This document shows positions 27,701 through 34,648 of a DNA stretch of 64,000 nt, in pieces. The stretch spans positions 1,612,001 to 1,676,000 of the forward strand of contig NZ_CP159508.1 of the NCBI RefSeq assembly GCF_051131155.1, given 5' to 3'. How positions within the stretch are numbered: the first letter of the stretch is position 1; each line of letters starts with the position of its first letter. The stretch is from Pseudanabaena minima (lineage in GTDB: Bacteria; Cyanobacteriota; Cyanobacteriia; Pseudanabaenales; Pseudanabaenaceae). Below the pieces are notes generated by a model. It was not told the origin of the DNA. It did no database searches and was given only the letters and a program-made list of their open reading frames with translations. The translations under genes and the position numbers were made by a program.

Positions 27701-27766
27701 CCTCAAGAAATTACTTCTTTAGATGCTGACAATAATCCTCTGCAAATACACAAATCAGATACTTAG
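21761..27766 (+). CDS. PixJ/PilJ-type methyl-accepting protein with a giant acidic tail
   Basis: A 2001-residue protein. A basic N-terminus precedes TM1 (about 43-67), a periplasmic dCache-like sensor (70-335), TM2 (about 340-362), HAMP and helical linker (363-500) and an MCP signalling domain (about 500-780) with its hairpin tip around QVLALNATLVAARAAEQ. Typical PilJ/PixJ proteins stop near here. This one continues for ~1220 residues of Asp/Glu/Ser-rich, low-complexity sequence with recurrent short motifs such as SFFD, DEFAEEF and DLPDLPSLPDFP. A third hydrophobic stretch (LVVPAIAVAATAVTL, about 828-845) sits at the join. The tail ends with a basic KPKPKPQ. The domain order is seen directly; the tail's role is unknown. 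ATG 21767 is an alternative start. Confidence 0.88.
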   Translation: MHMASTSNKNRATSLGKSNQSPSKRSPKSPTASKSNKPKGSMGLGLLLIAIGTSLIGLGGLGYFVYQELLSSSRREVDRSAEAQTRQLEAKLTNVQQAVDGVASTSTILLQQQPRPKVAAPFQKLIVDSLQNANSVSGMGIASNGNLLFSPAKPLVPYVWKEQSGLKPEITGQKLPAPNDKLLAGDRPDILKASFYQETLKGTASWSQPYSAVGKTIITYSAPISDGQKVVGIVNADAIASEILSVVDTSTKKPTEETKIGFVVASSSGKVISASYQFQAIETQNPSITQVLASLAQQAKTEPSGIVQTGGNLWAYRKIAGSDLLVAAQLPESEITNKLIVSVGGAAVGISVILAIAILGFVNSLKKRLQPLTEECNRFLSQQGNSSVNIAGKDEIDHLGLTLKSTFQQVKANEIRLRGELSQESSSDDISTAAQIQQNLAETELMEAEVGDLLDVVSSMEEGDLTIEAQVNDRATGLVADTLNRLREKLVEIISSVLGTAQQVAQGAADLEELAKTVVLNTAEQAQSVTQGQALTEQVAAIAERSAAQVNDANQSLQEVRDTVASGQTAINTLTESISVLQTGSAQIVQRMKTLGEFVGLAEQFVQDQGQIASLTQVLALNATLVAARAAEQKDPKQFASVAREFESIAGQVNDLATQTNDGLTVLQQRTSQIQTVVTAIDAEVQNLSGLVAGFTSGVESSQSAFNSIQIATEEVVQIGQAITESSAEIADAAGSTASYISEIAQLADRTADLTRSARQQAEAMGNQAQQLLQGIQFFRLPESSSVINSTDKAIASEAFASSDPSVNNLFDSSTESRSTDTNGNLGLVVPAIAVAATAVTLSQSLQRASTKSSSPDEEDNTATDSRYLENLLDDGISSEFAEDNFAESLPEQSFDSAPENFISENVADDQHQSSAVYSDLTDISLIEESLLADLKQEVYDESSIDEVANTEATFKNPMEGVNEFAINEAASDPMIASATSSFLENTAFGTPSPLAEDANLHLPTFIDFTIPDLDDEDFHIPKMNIESTLDDSNSFFDSSTLIQETEIGTGVDVDPFAMDDQTSMQSLVETDDFAIVDNENVISTPSDESFFVDIPVNAPENIADNFEFTEFEDYSQYASNDAINESLEHSISSPSNEAFSDTFDTSFDESPFDRALNEALNDSLEQPFAADSTFEESIPEVFDDEFNYELPEQDAQNQAQENNDVLDLNQPADNYSYADELVNPDELADLPAQIPDVYLDVSSDDEFAEEFTFELDESHLANDTSSPQTDSFFDLNLSQGEDNFTEETIEVVEDPTDDYMSEETSIEFSLANDESLSMTSSDLAESEVFSDGFFDNIPSQEDELISDPFNFAANVQGDDSHDLEPLDQEISLLELSEEQLSEEQLVDDDLSSLFNVGNEVEGNPEEQFEIEQNVATDNLSQQTNQLDSIWQTDETDSNELDSYDNFETTTSSASENLAKPFDVSGNLPEDFFVPEAEIALETDIQEDILLDLPEQQLDDQEELYEDFSFEIEDNLTTDHPDITNVEQLFDEAEVIESIDQSVTQSIDPFTIQVNPQENNDNTFIAEFESSFSSEEVESSTVVDFEPFSVPEDVEASTLLEQGLETAFPSLFDESEALEEQNSELIWQSEEIESGLVSTPDGLEDLSEAPTSFEPSNSSSTFDLPDLSQIADMNNDLSDEAFSFDISDDFDALTNSLDEAPSVDFAEELLLTGEEDASSIFDDNGDNLEQEPELSYHEFINNSEANSLDIDGNASTFTELTEDVESDETSIKFSDILETGSLDQSLDQQDSAIFGAIAENLAEESISSFSEFSMSENSNLQLDSIDSESISDLSLDFSDTWFDEVTDEGENNQKFASLDDEDISIGYPSEDEVASLSDDDAYGFADNLLDSLMDEADEEFDNLSMDLPDLPSLPDFPNLSSDPLLTENNDDELGNEPEFDFSAFDASIEDPVNTARAEIDDFLSGELGIPEIFEEKPKPKPQEITSLDADNNPLQIHKSDT

Positions 27767-27775
27767 TCTAAATGC

Positions 27776-27833
27776 ATAAAAACCAAATAGTGTGAGGCGG
27801 CGCTTTGCGCCGCCTCACACTATTTGGTTTTTA
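27776..27833 (+). terminator. Hairpin terminator of the taxis operon
   Basis: Perfect arms of ~27 bases beginning ATAAAAACCAAATAGTGTGA with the common centre GGCGCTTTGCGCC, ending in a T run. It closes the operon 10 bases after the MCP stop; no cheA follows. Confidence 0.8.
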
Positions 27834-27869
27834 TACTTTTGTGAATTGATATTGGTCACTAAATAGCTG

Positions 27870-27940
27870 GGCATAATTAAAAACCTGTAGCGAACGCGCA
27901 GCGTTCGCTACAGGTTTTTGCTTTGTTTTTTAATTATGCC
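27870..27940. repeat. R9 inverted repeat (single copy)
   Basis: Ends GGCATAATTAAAAA and its complement enclose an inner stem AACCTGTAGCGAACGC-GCA-GCGTTCGCTACAGGTT. Nested palindromes, non-coding. Confidence 0.6.
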
Positions 27941-27948
27941 ACCTAACT

Positions 27949-28060
27949 TAACGTCAGTTCGACGAAGGCAAAAAATGGTAAGAATTGCTTAGTGATTCTT
28001 ACCATTTTTTGCCATTTGCGGCGTGCTTTGCACGCTGCTGCTATATCGAACTCACATTAA
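27949..28060. repeat. R5 inverted-repeat element, copy A
   Basis: 112 bp with ends TTAACGTCAGTTCGA and TCGAACTCACATTAA. Two inner stems: TGGTAAGAATTGCTTAGTGATTC-type and GCGGCGTGCTTTGCACGC. It abuts the stop codon of the PstS-like gene (28062). Confidence 0.8.
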
Positions 28061-28061
28061 C

Positions 28062-29033
28062 TTATTGCACAGAAATAAATCCTAATCTTTGGATAATTTG
28101 CTGCCCCTGAGAGGAAAGCGCAAACTCAATAAACTGCTTGGAGACAGGACTGGTAGTCTTCTTAACACCTAAAAACAAGCTGCGACTAATTGGATATTTC
28201 CCAGCTTTGACAGCATTAACATCCGTTGGCAGAACTCCATCGATCGCCACAATTCTCACGATTTCTTGCTTCTCTACCTGTGAGACGGTGGCATAACTAA
28301 TGCCATTGTCACCAATATCACGCAAGATTGCAGTTGTCTCATCTTGTTTCCATGTTATGAAGTTAGGGCTATCTGGTGGGAATCCTTGACCAAGCAAGAC
28401 AATATCTTGAAAAGCTTCTCTAGTTCCACTTGTGGTAGCACGATTGATCACTCTAATTGGTTGGTTTGCGCCTCCAACTTGAGACCAATTAGTGATTTTT
28501 CCCTGATAGATATCGCGTACTTGATCTTTGGTTAAATTTCCTTTAAATGGATTATTAATACCAACAACTACCGCGATCGCATCTCTCGCGATCGGCACTA
28601 ATTGAATTCCCGCTTGAGCTTCAGCGGCTTTGAGAGGACGTGAAGTTGCTGCGATCGCCACATTCCCATCGATTAAATTTTTTAATCCCTGATTTGATCC
28701 CGTTGGATTGCCATCGGGAATACCATAGGTAGATGGGATGTTGGGATTAATTTGACTATAAGCATTACGCAAATCCTTGACCAAAGCCACCATCGCCGTA
28801 CTGCCATCGATCGCCAAAATAGTAGGATTGGGCAAAGATGTATCAAGGTTCAAACTAGTTGTCTGTGTAGGAGTAGTTGTTCCTATGGTTGCTTGTGGGG
28901 ATGTTTCAGGCGAAGCGGTAGGAGATACTACAGCTGATTTTGGTTGCGAAAAGAACCAATACCCACCTCCTGCAATTCCTGCTGTGACTAGCAATGACAA
29001 TACTAAAACTGTAGTTTCTTTGCCCTGTGACAT
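28062..29033 (-). CDS. PstS-family phosphate-binding-like protein
   Basis: A 323-residue protein. An N-terminal hydrophobic helix (VLVLSLLVTAGIAGGGYWFF, residues 8-27) lacks a lipobox cysteine, so it is a signal anchor or uncleaved signal. A Thr/Pro/Ser-rich linker (~30-75) leads to a type II periplasmic-binding fold with ILAIDGSTAM, GNVAIAATSRPL and NRATTSGTREAF, the last matching the phosphate-binding SGTxE loop of PstS. No pstCAB genes are nearby. It may bind phosphate for a remote Pst system or act as an anchored sensor. The start ATG 29033 is chosen because the upstream frame is unconserved-looking and hydrophilic. Confidence 0.85.
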   Translation of the reverse strand: MSQGKETTVLVLSLLVTAGIAGGGYWFFSQPKSAVVSPTASPETSPQATIGTTTPTQTTSLNLDTSLPNPTILAIDGSTAMVALVKDLRNAYSQINPNIPSTYGIPDGNPTGSNQGLKNLIDGNVAIAATSRPLKAAEAQAGIQLVPIARDAIAVVVGINNPFKGNLTKDQVRDIYQGKITNWSQVGGANQPIRVINRATTSGTREAFQDIVLLGQGFPPDSPNFITWKQDETTAILRDIGDNGISYATVSQVEKQEIVRIVAIDGVLPTDVNAVKAGKYPISRSLFLGVKKTTSPVSKQFIEFALSSQGQQIIQRLGFISVQ

Positions 29034-29134
29034 GCGTATGTTCCTAAAATCTCTGTAATATTGGCTTAACTTTAGCGCAAATTTAGCTGTATCACTGTAT
29101 CTCAAGGTCAGATCTAGTTTCTGGCAATCCAAGC

Positions 29135-29249
29135 TAACGTGAGTTCAATATAGCCATTTGCGGCGTGCAAAGCACGCCGCAAATGGCGGAAAAGGGTAAG
29201 AATCGCTTAGCGATTCTTACCCTTTTCCGCTTTCATCGAACTGACGTTA
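29135..29249. repeat. R5 inverted-repeat element, copy B
   Basis: 115 bp, ends TAACGTGAGTTCAATA and TCGAACTGACGTTA, with inner stems around GGCGTGCAAAGCACGCC and GGTAAGAATCGCTTAGCGATTC. It fills most of the gap between two divergent genes and flanking AGCT on both sides extends the symmetry. Confidence 0.8.
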
Positions 29250-29286
29250 AGCTAAGATCAGAGCTAACTGTAACTATAGATGTGAC

Positions 29287-30645
29287 GTGTTTCAAAAAAT
29301 CCGATTCCAAGCAAACCAAATTTGGCGACATCAGGTGGTGGCGCTTCTGGCTAACCTCAAAGTAGCGATCGCCCTATTACTAGCGATCGCTGTATTTAGC
29401 ATCCTCGGCACAGTGATCGAGCAGGGACAAACCATCGATTTTTATCGCGAAAACTATCCTGAACATCCAGCCCTATTTGGATTTTTGTCATACAAAGTAA
29501 TTTTGGCGATCGGATTAGAGCATGTCTATGGTAGCTGGTGGTTTCTGGCTTTATTAATCCTATTTGGGACAAGCCTCACTGCTTGCACCTTCAACCGTCA
29601 ATTACCAATTCTCAAAGCTTCCAAACGTTGGTTTTACTATACCAAGCCCCAAAGCTTTGCAAAACTTCCCCTTGCGACAGAAATCATTGGCGGTAGTTTG
29701 AATGATTTGGCGCAGTCTCTCAACAGCAGAAACTATAAGGTTTATCAAGCAGACGATCGCCTATATGCGCGAAAAGGGCTAATAGGCAGAATTGGACCAA
29801 TTGTGGTTCATGCCAGCATGTTGTTGGTCTTAATTGGTTCAATTTGGGGATCTCTGACTGGTTTTATCGCACAGGAAATGGTTCCTAGTGGAGAGACATT
29901 TCAGGTTAAAAATATCACTGAGGCAGGTGCTTGGTCAGCCAATCAAGTTCCCAAAGATTGGTCAGTGAGAGTCAATCGCTTTTGGATTGATTACACCCCC
30001 AAGGGAAGTATCGATCAGTTTTATTCGGATTTATCTGTTCTTGATCGTGATGGGAAGGAAGTTGACCGCGAAACTATTCATGTTAATAAACCGCTTAAAT
30101 ACAAAGGTGTCAGCTTCTATCAAGCGAACTGGGATATTCACGCGATCAGATTTACATTTAATAACAGTCCTATCCTCCAATTGCCTGTAAGTAAATTAGA
30201 ATCTCAAAATGGCGGTCGTCAGGTTTGGGGAACATGGATTCCAACCAAGCCCGACCTTAGTGCAGGAATTACTCTGATTACTCCCGATTTGCAAGGTACT
30301 TTTTTGATCTACGACGAGAAGGGAAATCTCCTCACTACGGTACGAACCAATCAAAGTGCTGAAGTTAATGGTGTGACCTTTACCTTAAAAGAGGCGATCG
30401 GTAGTACTGGACTGCAAATTAAAGCTGATCCTGGAATTCCGATTGTTTACGCAGGATTTGGCTTATTAATGTTGGGCGTAATCATGAGCTACGTCAGTCA
30501 CTCACAGGTATGGGCGTTGCAAGTGGGCGATCGCCTCTACGTCGGCGGTAAAACTAATCGCGCTCAAGTGAGCTTTGAGTCAGAATTAATCGATGTCACC
30601 AATGTAGTTGATCAAGGTGCGATCGCTTCAGGTGTAGCTGCATAA
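29287..30645 (+). CDS. ccs1: Cytochrome c maturation protein Ccs1/ResB
   Basis: A 452-residue membrane protein of system II cytochrome c biogenesis, which with CcsA delivers and attaches haem to apocytochromes in the thylakoid lumen. Three N-terminal transmembrane helices are visible (LLANLKVAIALLLAIAVFSI, SWWFLALLILFGTSLTACTF and IVVHASMLLVLIGSIWG), then a large lumenal domain (about 190-380) and a final helix (IVYAGFGLLMLGVIMSYVSHSQVW). Elements such as GTVIEQGQ and YKGVSFYQANW are typical of cyanobacterial Ccs1. The start codon is GTG 29287; TGA just upstream rules out an extension. ccsA and a thioredoxin partner are not in the window. Confidence 0.92.
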   Translation: MFQKIRFQANQIWRHQVVALLANLKVAIALLLAIAVFSILGTVIEQGQTIDFYRENYPEHPALFGFLSYKVILAIGLEHVYGSWWFLALLILFGTSLTACTFNRQLPILKASKRWFYYTKPQSFAKLPLATEIIGGSLNDLAQSLNSRNYKVYQADDRLYARKGLIGRIGPIVVHASMLLVLIGSIWGSLTGFIAQEMVPSGETFQVKNITEAGAWSANQVPKDWSVRVNRFWIDYTPKGSIDQFYSDLSVLDRDGKEVDRETIHVNKPLKYKGVSFYQANWDIHAIRFTFNNSPILQLPVSKLESQNGGRQVWGTWIPTKPDLSAGITLITPDLQGTFLIYDEKGNLLTTVRTNQSAEVNGVTFTLKEAIGSTGLQIKADPGIPIVYAGFGLLMLGVIMSYVSHSQVWALQVGDRLYVGGKTNRAQVSFESELIDVTNVVDQGAIASGVAA

Positions 30646-30709
30646 GCCTTTAACGTTAACTTCACGATTTATTCGATTCCTCCAATGATTTATCGCAACA
30701 AAATCGTAG

Positions 30710-30776
30710 GGGCTTAGCATTTGCGCCACAATTATAAAACTCCTCACAAAAATCCTGATCCGCAAATGCTAAGCCC
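30710..30776. repeat. R10 inverted repeat (single copy)
   Basis: Perfect 16-base ends GGGCTTAGCATTTGCG and complement, 35 bases apart, in the 441-bp gene-free gap 30646-31086. The remainder of that gap is two hairpins and AT-rich sequence. Confidence 0.6.
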
Positions 30777-30840
30777 TCTTTGCTTTTAAAACAATTTGTC
30801 CCTGCATTGTGAGTTTTTGAGTAAAATTTTTCAGAGAGAG

Positions 30841-30887
30841 AAGCAAAAAAAAGAGTAGGTGCTTTGCACCTACTCTTTTTTTTGCTT
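30841..30887. terminator. Long hairpin, terminator-like
   Basis: 22-base perfect arms (AAGCAAAAAAAAGAGTAGGT...), centre GGTGCTTTGCACC, with T and A runs on either side of the stem. About 200 bp after ccs1. Confidence 0.65.
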
Positions 30888-30967
30888 GACTGACCAATGC
30901 CTCGTAAAATGAAAACAAGCCTAAAGGTATGGGCGTTTCAGTATTTACAGCGCTTTGCGCTCAAACC

Positions 30968-31028
30968 CGAACCAATAATTTTTTGAAAGTGTTGCTTTGC
31001 AACACTTTCAAAAAATTATTGTGGTTCG
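30968..31028. repeat. Long hairpin upstream of pgm
   Basis: Arms CGAACCA.ATAATTTTTTGAAA with complement (one bulge) and the centre GTTGCTTTGCAAC. Lies 60 bp upstream of pgm, so it may affect its leader transcript. Confidence 0.55.
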
Positions 31029-31086
31029 TTTGATCGGAAATTGCTGTTAGAGCATTTATTCAGAGCATTTTTAGCCAGCAATTTTA

Positions 31087-32721
31087 ATGAGCATCACAGT
31101 CGTTACCACCTCCCCTTTTTCTGACCAGAAGCCCGGCACTTCAGGACTGAGAAAAAAAGTTACCGTTTTTCAAACCCTTAACTATCTCGAAAACTTCGTT
31201 CAATCAATATTTGATAGCCTCGAAGGATTTCAGGGACAAACCCTTGTTGTCGGCGGCGACGGACGCTATTACAACCGCCACGCGATCCAAGTGATTCTGA
31301 AAATGGCTGCGGCGAATGGCTTTGGCAAAATTTTAGTTGGACGTGGCGGCATCTTATCAACACCTGCGGCTTCATGTATCATTCGCAAACATAAGGCTTT
31401 TGGTGGCATTATTCTCTCAGCTAGTCATAACCCCGCAGGTAAAGATGGCGACTTTGGGATCAAATACAACACAGGTAACGGTGGACCCGCACCTGAGAAA
31501 ATCACCGATGCGATTTATAACATTACTAAGAGCATCACTGAATATAAGATTCTGGAAGCTGATGATCTTAATCTTGACCAAATCGGTGAAACCAAATTGG
31601 GCGATACCACGATCGCTGTGATCGATTCCGTTGCTGACTATGCGGAACTGATGGGCGAGCTATTTGACTTCGATCGCATCAAATTATTACTTGCATCACC
31701 AAAATTTCGGATGTGCTTCGATGGAATGCACGCGGTAACTGGTCCCTATGCCCAAGAAATTTTAGTTAATCGGCTTGGCGCACCTGCGAGTGCTTTACAA
31801 AGCTGCGTCCCTCTCGAAGACTTTGGCGATGGACATCCAGATCCGAACCTGGTCTATGCCCATGATCTGGTGGATGTACTTTATGGAGAAGATGCTCCTG
31901 ACTTTGGTGCAGCATCTGATGGCGATGGCGATCGCAATATGATTTTAGGACGTAAGTTCTTTGTCACTCCTAGCGACAGCTTAGCAATTCTCGCCGCCAA
32001 TGCTCACCATGTTCCAGCCTATAAAAGTGGACTGGCAGGCATTGCCCGTTCCATGCCCACCAGCCAAGCTCCCGATCGCGTAGCCGCCCGTTTAGGAATC
32101 GAATGCTACGAAACGCCTACGGGTTGGAAGTTCTTCGGCAATTTGTTGGATGCTGGCAAAGCAACCCTCTGCGGCGAAGAAAGCTTTGGTACTGGTTCCA
32201 ATCATGTCCGTGAAAAAGACGGACTCTGGGCGGTGCTATTCTGGCTTAATGTTTTGGCAGCACGTCAGCAATCGGTTGAGGCGATTGTTAAGGAACATTG
32301 GCAGCTTTATGGACGCAATTTCTATTCACGCCATGATTATGAAGGTGTAGACAGCGATCGCGCCAACACCCTAATCAATAATCTCCGCGCAAAATTTGCT
32401 GATTTACCCAGTCAAAAGTTTGGCAACTATGAAGTCGCGTTCTGCGATGACTTTAGCTACACCGATCCCGTTGATGGCAGTGTCAGCAGCAAGCAAGGTG
32501 TAAGAATCGGCTTCACCGATGATTCACGCATAGTATTCCGTCTGTCTGGTACTGGCACTGAAGGCGCAACTTTAAGACTCTATGTTGAGAGTTACGAACC
32601 AAATATTGCGAAACACAATCTTGATACTCAAGAGGCTCTAAAAGAGTTGATTGAAATTGCCGATCAAATCGCGCAGATCAAGACTTTAACAGGACGCGAT
32701 CGCCCAACAGTAATTACATAA
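31087..32721 (+). CDS. pgm: Phosphoglucomutase (alpha-D-glucose-specific)
   Basis: A 544-residue alpha-D-phosphohexomutase that interconverts glucose 1-phosphate and glucose 6-phosphate, linking glycogen and sugar-nucleotide synthesis to central carbon metabolism. The phosphoserine loop is LSASHNPAG (about residues 117-125), the metal-binding loop is DGDGDRN (about 278-284), the sugar-specificity region contains GEESFGTGSNH, and the phosphate-binding loop near the C-terminus is RLSGTGTEGATLR. Full length for the eukaryotic-like PGM1 class. It is monocistronic, ending directly against an R1 element. Confidence 0.96.
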   Translation: MSITVVTTSPFSDQKPGTSGLRKKVTVFQTLNYLENFVQSIFDSLEGFQGQTLVVGGDGRYYNRHAIQVILKMAAANGFGKILVGRGGILSTPAASCIIRKHKAFGGIILSASHNPAGKDGDFGIKYNTGNGGPAPEKITDAIYNITKSITEYKILEADDLNLDQIGETKLGDTTIAVIDSVADYAELMGELFDFDRIKLLLASPKFRMCFDGMHAVTGPYAQEILVNRLGAPASALQSCVPLEDFGDGHPDPNLVYAHDLVDVLYGEDAPDFGAASDGDGDRNMILGRKFFVTPSDSLAILAANAHHVPAYKSGLAGIARSMPTSQAPDRVAARLGIECYETPTGWKFFGNLLDAGKATLCGEESFGTGSNHVREKDGLWAVLFWLNVLAARQQSVEAIVKEHWQLYGRNFYSRHDYEGVDSDRANTLINNLRAKFADLPSQKFGNYEVAFCDDFSYTDPVDGSVSSKQGVRIGFTDDSRIVFRLSGTGTEGATLRLYVESYEPNIAKHNLDTQEALKELIEIADQIAQIKTLTGRDRPTVIT

Positions 32722-32887
32722 CTGAATGTTACGTGGAACGCAGATGATAAATCTCTTACTGCTAGCGAAGCAGGGCAACCACGGGGGGATTGCCCCTACC
32801 TGTAAATTGCAGATTTTGTAGGGGGCTGCGCCCCCGTGCCAGCCCTATACTTCCGCCATCGAAGGAATTCTTTCCACGTAACATCAG
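32722..32887. repeat. R1 inverted-repeat element, copy 4
   Basis: 166 bp, ends CTGAATGTTACGTGGAA and TTTCCACGTAACATCAG. It begins one base after the pgm stop and ends one base before the mobA terminator hairpin. Orientation as copy 3. Confidence 0.85.
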
Positions 32888-32936
32888 CACAATAAAATAA
32901 AGGTTCACCCTTTGGGTGCGCCTTTATTTTATTGTG
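32888..32936 (-). terminator. mobA terminator, arm overlapping the stop codon
   Basis: 16-base arms CACAATAAAATAAAGG with an inner stem CACCC-TTTG-GGGTG-like. The right arm contains the mobA stop (32924-32926). Confidence 0.75.
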
Positions 32937-33523
32937 TGAAAATCTTCTGGAGTATTGCAGTTAAACAGCATCTCAAAAGGGACGTTTACAATCTCAGCAA
33001 CTTCTTGATTAGTTAACCATTTCTGAAATGATCGCCCACCATTGCTGATAAATTCCCTGAGAGAATCTTGACATGACCAACGGTAGAAGCCACATAGAGG
33101 CTCCCATTGCTTACGCGAATGTTCATCTACATAACGCGGTAAATAGGCGATCGCCGTTTTAGGTAAATTCTCTAACTGGCTAGCCCAAATTTGAAGAAGA
33201 TCACCTTGCAGATTTGGCAAATCACAGGCAAGTAATAAAATCCAATCAACAGGACTAGCGATTGCCTGAAGCCCTTGCCAAAAGCCAACTAATGCACCAT
33301 CAAGTTGCTGATCCAATACCACTGACAATTGCGATAAATCTGGGGCGATCGCTTTCTGATATTGCTCTTGACTTCGCGTCACTACATAAACATTATCAGC
33401 AACTTGTAGAGCCGTTCGACAGGTTCTAGATAACAGAGTTTCGCCATTAATTTCTAATAAAGCCTTATCCTTCCCCATCCTTGAGCTTTTACCACCCGAA
33501 AGCACGATCACAATCATATTCAT
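32924..33523 (-). CDS. mobA: Molybdenum cofactor guanylyltransferase
   Basis: A 199-residue nucleotidyltransferase. The GTP-binding signature LSGGKSSRMGKDKALLE is at residues 8-24 (the family has LAGGxSxRMGxDK), and LLLACDLPN (about 96-104) carries the metal-binding aspartate. MobA adds GMP to molybdopterin to make the dinucleotide cofactor used by enzymes such as nitrate reductase in some organisms. No other moa/moe genes are nearby. Start is M1 or M3; both are ATG-adjacent in frame. Confidence 0.92.
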   Translation of the reverse strand: MNMIVIVLSGGKSSRMGKDKALLEINGETLLSRTCRTALQVADNVYVVTRSQEQYQKAIAPDLSQLSVVLDQQLDGALVGFWQGLQAIASPVDWILLLACDLPNLQGDLLQIWASQLENLPKTAIAYLPRYVDEHSRKQWEPLCGFYRWSCQDSLREFISNGGRSFQKWLTNQEVAEIVNVPFEMLFNCNTPEDFHTIK

Positions 33524-33575
33524 AGAATTTTTCTTGTTCCCATCTCCTTTGCAAGGAGATGGGCTAGGGGTGAGG

Positions 33576-34490
33576 TTAGATAAACTTGAGAATCTGTTGG
33601 GCTGTGATTTCAGGCTGTTCTAGATGCGGAACATGTCCGCTATTTTCAATCCAAACGAGTTTGTTATTGGGAATAATTGATTGGAACTTAGCAGCATCTT
33701 TTGTGCCGAGAATGCGATCGCGATCGCCCCAGAGAATTAGAGTTTCTGTTGACAAATACTTTAGTTGATCGGCAAAGGAACCATAGCCGCCGCTTTTAGT
33801 AAATGAGATTAGAGATTCACTCCAACGGGGCATGGCTAAATGTAACGATGCACAAACCTCAGCATCGGTTGTCACAAAACTGGGATCAGCATAAGCCTTG
33901 AGACTAACTTCACGACGAACTTTGGGACTACGTAAGAAATCTGTTGCCATCCGATCTAACGGTGGCACAAGAAATTTACCAGCCGCTGTTCCCTTCCGCA
34001 TTCCTGCACTGCCAATCAGAATCAACTTTTTCACCACATCGGGATAGGTGAGTGTAAAGTCGATCGCGGCTGCACCGCCCATCGATGCACCGACAAGAAT
34101 AATTGGTTTGGCGATCGCCGTTTTCCAAAAATAGTAGAGATGATCCTTAATGAGTTCGGGGCTGACTGGACTATCAACTAGACGCTCGGTTAAGCCAAAA
34201 CCAAATAAATCCATCGCCCAAGTTTGCCGTGAAGTTGCCAGTTTCGGAAGTAGTCGGCGAAACTCTAATAGAGAACTGTCAAAACCATGCAGCAGCAAAA
34301 TAGGAGAACCTTGATCATCTTTGCTAACACCATCTTTGCTCAGACCTTCACAGACATAGCTAGTCAATACTACTTCGCTAGTAAAGCTAGTGGAGACCAG
34401 ACAAAATTGGATATTATCGACGATGGCAATCGAAGTTGCTTCGGTGAGTTGCGATCGCAGCTTAGTAACTTCAGGCGGTAAATTCGACAT
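33576..34490 (-). CDS. Alpha/beta hydrolase
   Basis: A 304-residue alpha/beta hydrolase fold protein. ILLLHGFDSSLLEFR holds the oxyanion loop, GASMGGAAAID the nucleophile (Ser near 136), WGDRDRI the acid, and NSGHVPHLEQP the histidine. The organisation resembles the MhpC/BphD-like esterases annotated as alpha/beta-fold hydrolases in cyanobacteria. Substrate unknown. Same strand as mobA, 52 bp upstream of it, so co-transcription is possible. Confidence 0.88.
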   Translation of the reverse strand: MSNLPPEVTKLRSQLTEATSIAIVDNIQFCLVSTSFTSEVVLTSYVCEGLSKDGVSKDDQGSPILLLHGFDSSLLEFRRLLPKLATSRQTWAMDLFGFGLTERLVDSPVSPELIKDHLYYFWKTAIAKPIILVGASMGGAAAIDFTLTYPDVVKKLILIGSAGMRKGTAAGKFLVPPLDRMATDFLRSPKVRREVSLKAYADPSFVTTDAEVCASLHLAMPRWSESLISFTKSGGYGSFADQLKYLSTETLILWGDRDRILGTKDAAKFQSIIPNNKLVWIENSGHVPHLEQPEITAQQILKFI

Positions 34491-34502
34491 TAATTTTCTA
34501 TT

Positions 34503-34565
34503 TTAACGTGAGTTCGATATCGCCATTTGCGCTGTGCAAAGCACAGCGCAAATGGCAGAAAATGA
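34503..34565. repeat. R5 element, left half only
   Basis: Carries TTAACGTGAGTTCGATAT and the hairpin GCGCTGTGCAAAGCACAGCGC of R5, then diverges at about 34566. The right half has been lost. Confidence 0.6.
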
Positions 34566-34605
34566 CAAGCAAAAATCGTTCTGTGTGCTTAGGGCTGTGC
34601 CGAAA

Positions 34606-34648
34606 CAGATTTTTGATAGTACGGCTAAGTCTTGCTATCAAAAATCTG
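34606..34648 (-). terminator. Hairpin terminator overlapping the membrane-protein stop
   Basis: Arms CAGATTTTTGATAG and complement, 15-base loop. The right arm contains the last codons and stop (34638) of the gene. Confidence 0.65.

Noticed and set aside
28344..29058. Plus-strand frames opposite the PstS-like gene
   Set aside because: They are antisense to a well-recognised binding protein and lack features of real genes.
30646..31086. Riboswitch or small RNA upstream of pgm
   Set aside because: The gap contains inverted repeats and hairpins of the general type found throughout the window; no known riboswitch core was recognised.
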